DNA from: JAIOSM01 sp964593725
GTDB taxonomy: Bacteria > Desulfobacterota > Desulfobacteria > Desulfobacterales > Desulfobacteraceae
Direction: 5' to 3'
DNA length: 64,000 nucleotides
Assembly: GCA_964593725.1 (NCBI GenBank)
Contig: CAZQJS010000004.1
Coordinates: forward strand, 30,788 to 94,787
A program made the position numbers and the translations under genes. Of the stretch, positions 8,319 to 17,584 are shown in pieces (positions within the stretch are counted from its first letter, which is position 1; each line of letters starts with the position of its first letter). The notes under the pieces were generated by a model. The model saw nothing but the letters and a program-made list of their open reading frames with translations. It was not told the origin of the DNA and did not search any database.

Positions 8319-9974
8319 ATGAAGAACAGAAACCAGGGAAAGTCGACTTTATCACTTATTATCCTTGTAACACTCCTTACTCTGATGTTATTTCCCTCCT
8401 GTGGACAAAAAAAGGTAAAAAAACCACTGGAAGAGAGTAAAACAGTGGATAATATTCCAATTACAGAAGAAGATATCCTTGACCAGGATATTGACTGGTC
8501 TGACAAGGAAAAACAGGCAGTTCTATATAAAATATTGATGAAAGAGGCTGAAAAATACCTTTTTGAAGAGAATATTCCAAGAACACTTGCTGTTTATGAT
8601 AGAGCTTTCACCATTGCAATGGATTCTCAGAAACCAGCTCTGAAAGAAAAAATTGACCGTATATTTGTAAGAGCTGACATTTCAATGCTGGAGGAATTAT
8701 ATAACAGTGGGAACCTTAATGCTCTTGAGCCTTTTTTTATTTACCATCTTGGATTGAATTATGTAATGGATAAAAAATATACCAGTGCAGAAAAGATTTT
8801 ATCCTCTTTTGAAGAAAAATATCCATCCCATATGCATTATGATGAATTGTGTCAATTGTTAAGGATTGCAAGGGAGAACATGTTTAACAAAGATACAATC
8901 GGCTGTCTTCTCCCTTTGTCCGGCAAGTATGGAAAATTTGGCCAGAAAGCTTTGAGCGGTATTGAGCTGGCCCTGAAGGATTTCCAGGATAAATATAATA
9001 AAAAGATAGTTATTCTTATCAAAGACACCGGAGGTGATAAGAAAAGAGCAGTTGAATGTGCAGAAGAGCTCTGCAGCAAACGAGTTTCCTCCATTATAGG
9101 ACCCATGGTAACAGCCCTGGCCGTATCAAAGGTTGCACAAGCCCATGAAACTCCCATGATTGCCATGACCCAGAAAAAACTAAACACCAATGGAGAAAAA
9201 TTTGTCTTTTCCAATTTTATAACCCCTGAACTTCAGACAAAGGCACTTGTGATCTATGCATTTTCCCAGCTTAAGGTTAAAAAGTTTGCCATTTTTTACC
9301 CCAGGGACAGGTATGGGAAAAAATATATGAACCTTTTCTGGGACTGGGTAAACAAGGCAGGAGGAGAGGTCAGGGCAGTGGAATCATATAACCCTGAGGA
9401 TACAGATTTCGGCACACAATTAAAGAAAATATCAGGCGAATACTACCTTGATAAGTCAGAGCTTAAAGGCTCCAAGATAGATAAAAGGAAAAATTTAAAA
9501 ATTGATTTTAAGGCAATTTTTATCCCTGATATTTCATCAAATATTGCCCAGATACTTCCCCAGCTTGCCTATAATGACATTGTTGATGTTTATCTTCTGG
9601 GCACCAAATTATGGCACAGAAAGAATCTTTTAAAGGATGCAGAAGGATATAATAAAAATTCCATAATCATGGAAGGGTATTTTGCCGAGAGTAAAAACAA
9701 GCGTGTTAAAAAATTCACCAGTGATTTTACTGAACTTTACGGCACTGAGCCTTCATTTATTGAGGCAATCGCCTATGATACAGCATCCATGCTCTTTGAA
9801 ATCCTTGGCAGTGATGAGGTCAATACAAAACAGGAGCTGAAAGATCAGATTGCAGGAGGAAAGATATTTGACGGTGTGACCGGCAGAACCTATTTTGATG
9901 AAAACGGTGAACTTCACAAAAAACTGTATTATCTGACCATACGGAATAATAAGTTTGTAGAGATTAAACGTTAA
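8319..9974 (+). CDS. Periplasmic ligand-binding lipoprotein (PBP-activator / Leu-Ile-Val-binding type)
   Basis: A 551-residue predicted lipoprotein. The N-terminus is a signal peptide with lipobox LFPSC, cleaved before Cys about 28. Residues about 65-185 look like a helical TPR-like segment. From about 190 (IGCLLPLSGKYGKFGQKALSGI) it is a periplasmic-binding fold of the amino-acid ABC transporter type, also seen in LpoA-like penicillin-binding-protein activators. A TPR-like part plus this fold and a lipid anchor resembles LpoA, but no transporter or cell-wall gene is adjacent, so the ligand is unknown. Its stop overlaps the stop of the convergent phosphofructokinase gene by 11 bases. Confidence 0.75.
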   Translation: MKNRNQGKSTLSLIILVTLLTLMLFPSCGQKKVKKPLEESKTVDNIPITEEDILDQDIDWSDKEKQAVLYKILMKEAEKYLFEENIPRTLAVYDRAFTIAMDSQKPALKEKIDRIFVRADISMLEELYNSGNLNALEPFFIYHLGLNYVMDKKYTSAEKILSSFEEKYPSHMHYDELCQLLRIARENMFNKDTIGCLLPLSGKYGKFGQKALSGIELALKDFQDKYNKKIVILIKDTGGDKKRAVECAEELCSKRVSSIIGPMVTALAVSKVAQAHETPMIAMTQKKLNTNGEKFVFSNFITPELQTKALVIYAFSQLKVKKFAIFYPRDRYGKKYMNLFWDWVNKAGGEVRAVESYNPEDTDFGTQLKKISGEYYLDKSELKGSKIDKRKNLKIDFKAIFIPDISSNIAQILPQLAYNDIVDVYLLGTKLWHRKNLLKDAEGYNKNSIIMEGYFAESKNKRVKKFTSDFTELYGTEPSFIEAIAYDTASMLFEILGSDEVNTKQELKDQIAGGKIFDGVTGRTYFDENGELHKKLYYLTIRNNKFVEIKR

Positions 9975-11292
9975 AAAATCCTTCCTGGCCTGTTGCCTCA
10001 AGAACTGACTGCCATAACCTTCCTTCAGGATCAACGTTTTTCCTTTTGCCGGCAGATGCATCCATGGGTATATGGACATAGTGATTGTTCCAGAAACTTA
10101 TGAGAAGCTTTGTCTTGCCTGCCATGCCGGCATGGACAGCATCCCTTCCCAGCAGACCGCAAAACACACTGTCATTTGCATTGGCAGGAAGACTTCTGAT
10201 CATGTAGCTTGGATCAATATATTTAAGGGAAACAGGTATCTTCTTTTTTGTAAACCATTTACTGATTTCCTCTTTTAAAAATATGCCAATGTCATTGAGT
10301 TTTAAATTGCCCGATGCATCATACTCTTTTTTTTGATTTTTAAAAAAGTTCTGGCCTGCACCTTCGGCAGTTATTATCACAGCATGTTTACTGATTTTGA
10401 TCCTGTTCTCCAGGGCATTTAAGAAACCGTTTGTTCCGTAAAGATCAATGTCAACCTCGGGGATGAGGACAAAGTTTGCATCCTGCTGGGCCAGGGCAGC
10501 AGTTGCTGCAAGGAATCCAGAGTGCCTTCCCATAAGTTTGATCAGACCCACGCCATTGGGATATGCTTCTGCTTCATTATGGGCACCTTTGATGGCATCG
10601 GTTGCAATATCAACGGCAGTATCAAATCCAAAGGATCTTGATACAAGATGAATGTCATTGTCAATGGTTTTTGGAATGCCAACAATGCTGATTTTAAGCT
10701 TTCGTTCAAGAACCTCTTCAGAGATTTTTTTTGCGGCCATTAGTGTGCCGTCGCCTCCTACCATGAAAAGAATACTGATGTTCATTCTTTCAAGGCAGTC
10801 AACAACAAGGGAAATATCCTGGGATCCCCGGGAAGAACCTAAAATGGTACCGCCGGTATCCTGGATGCCTGCAACAGACTTTGGGTTCAAATCAATTAAT
10901 TCATGGCCATAGTCAGGTATGAACCCTTCCAGACCATGCTTGATCCCGTAGATGTTTTTAACATTATAATTGTGAAAAAGTTCCAGAACCACAGCGCGGA
11001 TAATATCATTAAGGCCCGGGCATAACCCGCCGCAGGTTGCAATGGCACATTTTACCTTACTTGGATCAAAATATATCTTTTCCCTGGGCCCTGAAAGCTC
11101 AAAGCCCTGCATATTTCCATCTCTTGTAAGGTCATATATCAGATGACTTGTTTTTATATTAACAAGAACTTTGTCCTTGTCTGCAATAAACCTTTTGCTG
11201 AGTTTTCCCTTGTTCTTTTTTTTGATGGGGGAGTCAATTTTGGCCTGGCCAAGGGTTAAAATTTCCGTGTCTAACATGTTATCATTGTTCAT
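9964..11292 (-). CDS. 6-phosphofructokinase, group II / plant-like clade
   Basis: A 442-residue phosphofructokinase phosphorylating fructose 6-phosphate in glycolysis. Visible motifs are ATCGGLCPGLND near the start of the catalytic domain, GGDGTLMAAKK and GIPKTIDNDI, plus MGRHSGFLA and a fructose-6-phosphate region. Gly in GGDGT favours ATP as donor (PPi enzymes have GGDDT), while the Lys in PKTIDND is typical of PPi and clade-X enzymes, so the phosphoryl donor is best called probable ATP. About 85 extra N-terminal residues precede the catalytic core. Its start overlaps the kdsD stop (ATGA), so the two are translationally coupled. Confidence 0.9.
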   Translation of the reverse strand: MNNDNMLDTEILTLGQAKIDSPIKKKNKGKLSKRFIADKDKVLVNIKTSHLIYDLTRDGNMQGFELSGPREKIYFDPSKVKCAIATCGGLCPGLNDIIRAVVLELFHNYNVKNIYGIKHGLEGFIPDYGHELIDLNPKSVAGIQDTGGTILGSSRGSQDISLVVDCLERMNISILFMVGGDGTLMAAKKISEEVLERKLKISIVGIPKTIDNDIHLVSRSFGFDTAVDIATDAIKGAHNEAEAYPNGVGLIKLMGRHSGFLAATAALAQQDANFVLIPEVDIDLYGTNGFLNALENRIKISKHAVIITAEGAGQNFFKNQKKEYDASGNLKLNDIGIFLKEEISKWFTKKKIPVSLKYIDPSYMIRSLPANANDSVFCGLLGRDAVHAGMAGKTKLLISFWNNHYVHIPMDASAGKRKNVDPEGRLWQSVLEATGQEGFFNV

Positions 11293-12269
11293 GTTGTTCC
11301 TCCATTGAATTTTAAGGCGCCCTTTCCAAGGATGTCGTGCAGGTGAAGAATCCCCTTAAGTCTGTATTCAGGGTCAACAACCGGCAGCACTGTTATCTGA
11401 TGGGTTTCCATGTCATATAAGGCTTTATGAAGGTATGAATCACCTGATACGGATTTTGGAGATACTGTCATGATGGAATCAACACTCTGGGTAATATCCA
11501 TTGTGCCATGGGCAATACTGTGTCTGATATCTCCATCGGTAATAATACCGGCAATTGTATTGTCATGATCAAGGATCAATACTGCCCCTAGTTTATATTG
11601 TTCAATAACTCTGATTGCTTTTTCTACGGAGCATTCCCTTGGGACAACAGGGGATTTTGACAAGGGCAGCATAATATCCTTAACTTTTGATTTTAACCTG
11701 TGCCCAAGTGCTCCTCCTGGGTGTGACTTTTCAAAATCTTTTTTTTTAAAATCTTTTTTGTTAATCAGAGCAACAGCCAGGGCATCTCCCATGGCAAGCT
11801 GGGCAGTTGTGCTGGATGTAGGTGCAAGCCCAAGGGGGCAGGCCTCTTTTTCAACTCCTGTATCAATGACAATGTCACTGAGTTTTGCCATTGTTGAACC
11901 AGTATCTCCGGTAAAGGCAATGATTTTACAATTAAGAGCTTTAATTGAGGGTATAAAGCGGTTAAGTTCTTCAGTCTCGCCGCTGTTTGATATTACAAGT
12001 ATGATATCATTGTTTTTTACTATACCAAGATCACCATGCATTGCCTCCACTGGATGGAGAAAGAGTGAGTTTGTTCCAGTACTTGTAAGTGTTGCCACAA
12101 TCTTTTTCCCAATAAGGCCTGATTTTCCAATTCCTGAGATTATAAGCCTTCCAGTTGAAGAAAAGATAAGTTCAACCATTTGTTCAAAGGAAGTATCAAT
12201 TTTCCGGGTCAAATCAAGAATGCTTGCAGCTTCAAGCTTTAAAACATTTATTGCATCATCTATAATCAT
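11289..12269 (-). CDS. kdsD: Arabinose-5-phosphate isomerase, KpsF/GutQ/KdsD family
   Basis: A 326-residue SIS-domain sugar isomerase with two C-terminal CBS domains, interconverting D-ribulose 5-phosphate and D-arabinose 5-phosphate for Kdo synthesis. The SIS core shows ISGIGKSGLIGKKI, HPVEAMHGDLG and ISNSGETEE; APTSSTTAQLAMGDALA and HPGGALG follow. The CBS pair occupies roughly residues 205-320. Kdo use fits an outer-membrane-bearing bacterium. It is the upstream partner of the phosphofructokinase gene, with a 4-base ATGA overlap and a GGAGG inside its 3' end serving as that gene's ribosome site. Confidence 0.92.
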   Translation of the reverse strand: MIIDDAINVLKLEAASILDLTRKIDTSFEQMVELIFSSTGRLIISGIGKSGLIGKKIVATLTSTGTNSLFLHPVEAMHGDLGIVKNNDIILVISNSGETEELNRFIPSIKALNCKIIAFTGDTGSTMAKLSDIVIDTGVEKEACPLGLAPTSSTTAQLAMGDALAVALINKKDFKKKDFEKSHPGGALGHRLKSKVKDIMLPLSKSPVVPRECSVEKAIRVIEQYKLGAVLILDHDNTIAGIITDGDIRHSIAHGTMDITQSVDSIMTVSPKSVSGDSYLHKALYDMETHQITVLPVVDPEYRLKGILHLHDILGKGALKFNGGTT

Positions 12270-12382
12270 TGTTATTGTTCACAGTCAAAAGGTTTAGGTT
12301 GAAAAGCTCTGTACCTGCCTGAATTTTAAATTTAATATTTTGCAGTATACCACTTTTAATGCTGTTTTTAAACATGATTTAA

Positions 12383-13270
12383 TTAACCCCTGGGATGGAA
12401 TTTTTTGTGCATTTTCTGCAGATAATCCCTTGATACATGGGTATATATCTGGGTTGTTGAAATGTCAGAATGGCCAAGCATGGTCTGAACCGAACGCAGA
12501 TCAGCACCTCCTTCAAGAAGATGTGTCGCAAAGGAGTGGCGGAAGGTGTGGGGAGTTATCTTTTTATTGATGCTGCTTGCCCTTGCATATTGTTTTAGTA
12601 ATTTCCAGAATCCCTGGCGGGTCATTGGTTTTCCTGCCCTTGCAACAAAAAGATAGTAACTTGGTATGTTTTTCAGCATCAGAGGTCTTGCAAGGGTGAT
12701 CCACTCCTGTACCCTGTCGCAGGCATAGGAGCCAATGGGAACTGCTCTCTCTTTTGCGCCCTTACCGAAAATCCTGACAAATCCTGCTTCAAGGTTTATA
12801 TTTTCCATTTTCATGGAAACAAGTTCAGAGACCCTGAGCCCGGCACCATAGAGTACTTCAAGCATTGCTGCGTTGCGTATACCCCTCGGGTTTGAAGTAT
12901 CCACAGAATCAATGAGATGGGCCATCTCCTCCCGGGTAATCACCTGGGGCAGGGCAAGTCCTGTTTTTGGAATGTCAATGTTTCTTACAGGGTCAAAATC
13001 AATAAGCTTTTCTCCCGTGAGAAATTTATAAAAGCCACGCAGGGTCACGATATGTCTTGCCCTTGATTTTGCAGAAAGACCTTTTTTTTCAAGATCAATG
13101 ATCCAGCTTAATATGGTTGCAGTATCACTCTGGTCAATTGCACTTATTTTGTTTTTTTGGAGAAAATCAATGAACAATGCAAGATCCCGGGAGTATGATT
13201 CAATGCTGTTGGCTGAAAGCCCCTTTTCCATTAAAAGATGATCTAAATATTGCTGGGTAAGATCATCCAT
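12383..13270 (-). CDS. xerD: Tyrosine recombinase XerD
   Basis: A site-specific tyrosine recombinase of about 295 residues, expected to resolve chromosome dimers at dif. The N-terminal SAM-like DNA-binding domain begins at MDDLTQQYLDHLLMEKGLS. Catalytic residues are visible: Arg in GAGLRVSELVSMK, His-x-x-Arg in HTFRHSFATHLLEGG, His in LGHSDISTTQ and the nucleophilic Tyr in IYTHVS. I chose the ATG at 13270, one base after the stop of the upstream peptidase gene, because it matches usual XerD N-termini. Two further in-frame ATGs at 13288-13291 overlap the peptidase gene and are also possible. Confidence 0.9.
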   Translation of the reverse strand: MDDLTQQYLDHLLMEKGLSANSIESYSRDLALFIDFLQKNKISAIDQSDTATILSWIIDLEKKGLSAKSRARHIVTLRGFYKFLTGEKLIDFDPVRNIDIPKTGLALPQVITREEMAHLIDSVDTSNPRGIRNAAMLEVLYGAGLRVSELVSMKMENINLEAGFVRIFGKGAKERAVPIGSYACDRVQEWITLARPLMLKNIPSYYLFVARAGKPMTRQGFWKLLKQYARASSINKKITPHTFRHSFATHLLEGGADLRSVQTMLGHSDISTTQIYTHVSRDYLQKMHKKFHPRG

Positions 13271-13271
13271 G

Positions 13272-14399
13272 TCAGATAAGATAGTCATCATAGCTTAAAG
13301 TATTTAAAACATTGCATCCGGTGGGTGTCACCTCAACCATGTTTTCAAGGCGTATTCCTCCCCACCCCGGTATATAGATTCCAGGCTCAACAGTCACAAC
13401 CATGCCCGGTTCAAGGCAGGTGTGATCAAATCTGGATAGTCTGGGCCCTTCGTGTATGGCAATGCCTACACCATGGCCCAGGCCGTGGCCAAACATGCCT
13501 TTAAATTCACTGCTATCAATATATTCCCTTGCAGCTTTATCTATCCAACTGGCCTTGATCCCTGGTTTTATAAGTGCCACAGCACGTTTCTGGGCCTCAA
13601 ATACCGTGTTGTATATTTTTTCAAACTTTTTACTGATTTTGCCCATGGTAAGTGTGCGTGTGGTATCGCTGCAGTATCCATTAAGGCGCACACCAAAATC
13701 AAAAAGCAAAGGCTCCTGCTCCTTAAATTTTCTATCTCCAGGTATTGCGTGGGGCATGGCACTGTTGGGCCCGCCTGCTGCAATGACATCAAAAGAGAGT
13801 GAATCTGCACCATTGTCACGCATAAGTTTTTCAAATTCCCATGCCGACTCTTTTTCTGTCATATCTGTTTTTATCATTGTTTTAAACTCAAGAAATGAAT
13901 CTTCGGAAATTTTTAAGGCTTTTTTTATCATTGATATTTCATGATCATCCTTTCTGATGCGAAGATTTTTTATAAGGTCGTTGTCAGGTATAAGTTCAAT
14001 CTTTGATTTCAAGCCTTTACATGCTTGTTTTATCTTTTTTTGAATTGTTTCATAGGTTTTAAACGTAAGGCGTTCAGCTTCAAAGGCAACCCTTATGGCA
14101 TTTATGGATTTAAGGATTAAAGGAAGTTTTTCTGCAAAGCTTTTTTCATAACAGATAATGGAGAAAAGGTCTGCTTCGGCCTCAGCCTGGGTATTATACC
14201 TTGAATCACAGGCAAGTATAAGGTCATTTTGTGTTATGATAAGCGCCCCTGCACTCTCATCATAGCCGCCGTCTTCACCTGTATATCCGCTTAAATATAA
14301 GCGGTTCTCATGGGAGAGGATAATAAAGGCATCAATATCAGACAGTTTAAGTATCTGCCGGAAATTATCAATTCTTTTCTTCAGGATTTCAACTTGCAA
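13272..14399 (-). CDS. Xaa-Pro aminopeptidase (M24 family)
   Basis: A 375-residue M24 metallopeptidase removing N-terminal residues next to proline. It has a creatinase-like N-terminal domain (residues 1-135) and a pita-bread catalytic domain. All five metal ligands can be placed: Asp in LFDFGVRLNGY, Asp in CSDTTRT, His in GHGLGHGVG, Glu in AIHEGPRLS and Glu in ENMVEVTPTG. No signal peptide is present, so it is cytoplasmic. Its stop is one base upstream of the xerD start, making a two-gene operon. Confidence 0.92.
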   Translation of the reverse strand: MQVEILKKRIDNFRQILKLSDIDAFIILSHENRLYLSGYTGEDGGYDESAGALIITQNDLILACDSRYNTQAEAEADLFSIICYEKSFAEKLPLILKSINAIRVAFEAERLTFKTYETIQKKIKQACKGLKSKIELIPDNDLIKNLRIRKDDHEISMIKKALKISEDSFLEFKTMIKTDMTEKESAWEFEKLMRDNGADSLSFDVIAAGGPNSAMPHAIPGDRKFKEQEPLLFDFGVRLNGYCSDTTRTLTMGKISKKFEKIYNTVFEAQKRAVALIKPGIKASWIDKAAREYIDSSEFKGMFGHGLGHGVGIAIHEGPRLSRFDHTCLEPGMVVTVEPGIYIPGWGGIRLENMVEVTPTGCNVLNTLSYDDYLI

Positions 14400-14433
14400 T
14401 TATTTCTCCTTTTTAATTTATTTCAGGGTTGTT

Positions 14434-16269
14434 TTATTGAAATATCTCAGAAACACATCTGAATCCTATGGTATTGGATGTAAATCCGGGTTTGAAAAGT
14501 GCCCTTGAACTTATGGTGATAAAGTCACCAGAGTTCCAGGCACCTCCTTTGGCAACACTGTATTTGATTTCTTTTTTTAACTTTACAGGGGGTTTTTCAA
14601 GGTCTGATGTCCATTCCAGTATATTGCCAAGCAGGTCAGATATTTCAAACTCATTGTCATAATCTGTATAATAATCAACCGGTGTTGTGCCTCCAATGCC
14701 GGTTGTATCAATATTGCATGCATTGTCTTTCCAGTTATTTCCCCAGGGATATTTATTCCCAAGATCGGTTCTTGCGGCAGCCTCCCATTCAGCTTCTGTT
14801 GGAAGCCGTCTTCCTATCCATGAAGCAAAGGTGTGTGCATCTTCAACACTTACCTGGACAACAGGATGGAATTTTTTACCGTGGATATTTGATTCCGGGC
14901 CATTGGGCTGATACCAGAAAGCTTTATTAATTATACTGGAACCTGCTGATTTTTTCCACATGGATGAATTTGTTTTCATATCTTTTTTATACTTTCCTGA
15001 AAAAACAGTTCCATATCCGTTTTTTTCTGCTGTTGTAACATAACCTGTCTCTTCAATAAAGGCCTCAAACAAAGAGTTTGTAATGGGGAATTTTGCCATG
15101 AACATTTCAGGCATATTGATTTTCTGAAGTTCAAGGCTTGATTTCAGGGATTTTTTTGTACCAACTGTATACTCGCCTCCGGGAACTTTAACATAGGTAT
15201 TATACTTTTTTTCACCACTTGATAATTTTTCATCAAACTGCCGGGCAAGTCTTTTTTTTTCTCTTAACTCCTCTACTGCCCGGAGCTCTTCTTCACTTAA
15301 TTCTTCAAGTTCTTCATCTTCATCAAGTTCTATCACCTCGGTGTCATCATCTATATTCTCAACCTCTTCCAACTCTTCATCATCAACTTCTTCAAGTTCC
15401 TCGTCTTCATCCAGTTCAATTACTTCTGAATCATTATCAGGTTCCAGGATCTCTTCAACCTCATCCTCATCATCTATCTCTTCAACCTCTTCGACTTCAT
15501 CATCTATCTTTCCGGTTTCTTCAACTTCTTCTATTACTTCATCATGGTCCAGCTCTTCAACTTCTTCCAACTCTTCATCATCAACTTCTTCAAGTTCTTC
15601 AAGTTCATCAAGTTCATCAACTTCTTCAAGTTCATCAACTTCTTCAAGTTCCTCATCTTCATCCAGTTCAACTATCCGGGTGTCTTCATCACTCCCATCT
15701 GCTTCTCCTTGTCCTGGTCCATGGCCGTCAAAAGCTTTGTCTGAAAGTTTTTCAAGGATTTTTTTTATTTGATCTGCAAGGCCCGAAGTCTGGCTGCTAT
15801 CTTTTTCTGGTGTATAATTATCAAGAAAATCTGTAACCATAGAGAGAATTGAACCTGCCTGTTCAATATCAAGGTCCCGGGCTCCAAAGGAATTACTAAA
15901 TGAGTTAAGAATTTCTGTTTTTGCATCTTCACTCATGTCAAATGTGTTCTGATCGGTGATAATGATGTTTTCAACGTTTTTGCCCTGGCTTGAAAGCTTT
16001 TCCAGGTCACCATTGATTGATGATCTCAGGCTGTAAAAATTTCTGCGTTTCAACCTGATTTTTCCAGGGTCATTAATACCCCAGATTTCAGAAATCAGTT
16101 TGTCAGTATCAAGGAAAGCTATATCATTTACAGCACCTTTAGAAACATAATGCCCATGCATGGCTGAAACAAGTTTTTGTTTTTTGGAATTTTCCTTATA
16201 TTCAAGGTTTAAAAGGGCTTGTTCAATTCCCTCAAGAGAGATGGATAAATTTGCCAAGGCGCCCCGCAT
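14434..16269 (-). CDS. Acidic-repeat protein with C-terminal FGE/SUMF1-like domain lacking the catalytic Cys
   Basis: A 611-residue protein of unknown function. Residues 1-190 are a helical region I do not recognise. Residues about 193-340 are an extreme Glu/Asp-rich tract built of imperfect repeats such as ELDEDEELEEVDELEEVDE, almost certainly disordered. From about 365 it is a formylglycine-generating-enzyme-like (SUMF1) fold: VPGGEYTVG, RRLPTEAEWEAAAR, YPWGNNW, NILEWTSD, KGGAW and GFRCVS. The position of the FGE active-site Cys (usual CRSA) reads SSRA here, so oxidase activity is unlikely and a binding role is more probable. It is divergent from a ParA-like operon across a 117-base AT-rich gap. 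Confidence 0.8.
   Translation of the reverse strand: MRGALANLSISLEGIEQALLNLEYKENSKKQKLVSAMHGHYVSKGAVNDIAFLDTDKLISEIWGINDPGKIRLKRRNFYSLRSSINGDLEKLSSQGKNVENIIITDQNTFDMSEDAKTEILNSFSNSFGARDLDIEQAGSILSMVTDFLDNYTPEKDSSQTSGLADQIKKILEKLSDKAFDGHGPGQGEADGSDEDTRIVELDEDEELEEVDELEEVDELDELEELEEVDDEELEEVEELDHDEVIEEVEETGKIDDEVEEVEEIDDEDEVEEILEPDNDSEVIELDEDEELEEVDDEELEEVENIDDDTEVIELDEDEELEELSEEELRAVEELREKKRLARQFDEKLSSGEKKYNTYVKVPGGEYTVGTKKSLKSSLELQKINMPEMFMAKFPITNSLFEAFIEETGYVTTAEKNGYGTVFSGKYKKDMKTNSSMWKKSAGSSIINKAFWYQPNGPESNIHGKKFHPVVQVSVEDAHTFASWIGRRLPTEAEWEAAARTDLGNKYPWGNNWKDNACNIDTTGIGGTTPVDYYTDYDNEFEISDLLGNILEWTSDLEKPPVKLKKEIKYSVAKGGAWNSGDFITISSRALFKPGFTSNTIGFRCVSEIFQ
15250..15693 (-). repeat. Tandem Glu/Asp-codon repeat tract inside the acidic-repeat gene
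   Basis: This tract encodes about 148 residues that are nearly all Glu, Asp, Leu and Val in degenerate 8- to 12-residue repeats. On the + strand it appears as many copies of CTTCAAGTTC- and CATCATC-like words. Such DNA is prone to slippage, so repeat number may differ between strains and assembly may be imperfect. It also creates long spurious open frames on the opposite strand that should not be annotated. Confidence 0.8.
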
Positions 16270-16386
16270 TAAATAATTTAATTTTACTATTATTGCTATT
16301 ATGCTATATTAGCTATATAATTTCAATAAATGCTTTTGATATGATTCCATATTGAAAATTCTGATAATTTAAGGTTATAAAAGAAA

Positions 16387-17172
16387 ATGGGTAAAACAAT
16401 TACAATTGCAGGTCAGAGAGACAAGACAGGAAAGAGTGTAACAGCAGTGAACCTGGTGGCAGCCCTTGCACTTCTGGAAAAAAAAACCCTGCTCATTGAT
16501 TGTGATTCACAAGCCAATTCAACAGCATGGGCAGATATTCTCAACCCCAGGGACAACCTTGACCTGGGCGCACTTTTTACTGGAAAAAAAGATATTAAGG
16601 ATGTGATACAGAAAACAGGTCTTGAATATATGCATGTACTTGCATCCAGCATTAATCTTTATAACATCGGGCTTAAGCTGTCAAAGGAGATTGAAAATCA
16701 GAGGATACTCCGGCTCTTTGTGGACGAGATCAGGGATGAGTATGATTTCATAGTTATTGATTCTCCGTCGGCATCTGACTTTCTATCCTTTACTGCCATG
16801 ACTGCATCGGACTGGATCATAGCATCCCTGCGCTGCAATTCTGATTTTATGGATGATCTTGGCGATTTGTTAAAGATGATCAAAACCATACGAAAAGACC
16901 ATGAAATTCCTTTGAAAGTTGCAGGAATACTCATTAACAGGTACTCGTTAAGGTCAGATGCCATTAAATCCTTTCTTGCCCTGGAGGAGTTGAAAAATGT
17001 AAAAGATCTTGTGTTTAACACCTATATCCCGGAGGACGAATCCATCCATCAAACCACTGAATTATCAAAACCTGCGGCATTGAATGATGTTAAAAGTGTA
17101 GCTTCAACAAAATACCTTGAGGTTGCCCTGGAACTTATTGCCGGTTTTAATTCAGATAAGGAGGGGAAATGA
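16387..17172 (+). CDS. ParA/MinD-like ATPase with altered deviant Walker A
   Basis: A 261-residue ParA-family protein. The N-terminus MGKTITIAGQRDKTGKS holds the P-loop, but the family consensus KGGxGKT reads RDKTGKS, so the signature lysine is replaced by Arg. Walker A' is TLLIDCDSQANST and Walker B is YDFIVIDSPSA. ParA-like ATPases position DNA or protein complexes in the cell. There is no ParB gene here. Instead two uncharacterised genes follow with overlaps (stop of this gene overlaps the next start by 4 bases), which suggests those proteins are its partners. The cargo is unknown. Confidence 0.85.
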   Translation: MGKTITIAGQRDKTGKSVTAVNLVAALALLEKKTLLIDCDSQANSTAWADILNPRDNLDLGALFTGKKDIKDVIQKTGLEYMHVLASSINLYNIGLKLSKEIENQRILRLFVDEIRDEYDFIVIDSPSASDFLSFTAMTASDWIIASLRCNSDFMDDLGDLLKMIKTIRKDHEIPLKVAGILINRYSLRSDAIKSFLALEELKNVKDLVFNTYIPEDESIHQTTELSKPAALNDVKSVASTKYLEVALELIAGFNSDKEGK

Positions 17173-17582
17173 AGATCACAAACCAGAAGGCCATTAAAGA
17201 GAGTGAAAAAGAGTTCATAGATCTGATCAATGCTGAACTTGACTGGGAAGCCATTGAAAACCTGCTATATGAAAAACATAATTTTACTCTCCGTGAAGAA
17301 GTGGAATATAAAAAAGGTGATCTTATAGTCCATGACGGCTCTGTTGCCTATAAATTTGATTTTGATATTAAAGTACCACTGTCCATTATTCTAAATCGAA
17401 GTGGTGAATTCTTAAAGCTTTCAACTTCCGGGCACGACCAGGTGGATAGTGATAATAATGAAAACAGCAATGGTGCGATCATAAACGCAGAAGGAAAAAG
17501 CCCTGGTGGTGACAGTGCTGAAAAACAGCGCCTTGCATCAGACCTTGCAGACATGATATCTGAAATCAATCAGGAGGATTGA
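17169..17582 (+). CDS. Conserved-looking hypothetical protein in the ParA-like operon
   Basis: A 137-residue protein that I do not recognise. It has no signal peptide or membrane segment. Residues 1-90 look globular (charged helix, then several beta-rich stretches such as KKGDLIVHDGSVAYKFDFDI). Residues 90-137 are polar, low-complexity and probably linker. ATG 17169 overlaps the stop of the ParA-like gene by 4 bases and its 3' end carries the ribosome site (AGGAGGA, 17571-17577) of the next gene, so the three are translationally coupled. A role as adaptor between the ATPase and the coiled-coil protein is only inference from position. Confidence 0.7.
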   Translation: MKITNQKAIKESEKEFIDLINAELDWEAIENLLYEKHNFTLREEVEYKKGDLIVHDGSVAYKFDFDIKVPLSIILNRSGEFLKLSTSGHDQVDSDNNENSNGAIINAEGKSPGGDSAEKQRLASDLADMISEINQED

Positions 17583-17584
17583 AC

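Noticed and set aside
12383..13270. Integrase of a genomic island
   Set aside because: The protein fits housekeeping XerD, sits in an operon with a peptidase gene, and no att sites or phage genes are nearby.
15219..15836. Long open frames on the + strand (Ser/Leu/His-rich)
   Set aside because: They are antisense shadows of the Glu/Asp repeat tract of the minus-strand gene.
16290..16330. Third copy of the bam operator upstream of the ParA-like gene
   Set aside because: A 12-base match (TATAGCTAATAT on the minus strand) exists, but the region is very AT-rich and lacks the full inverted repeat or promoter alignment.
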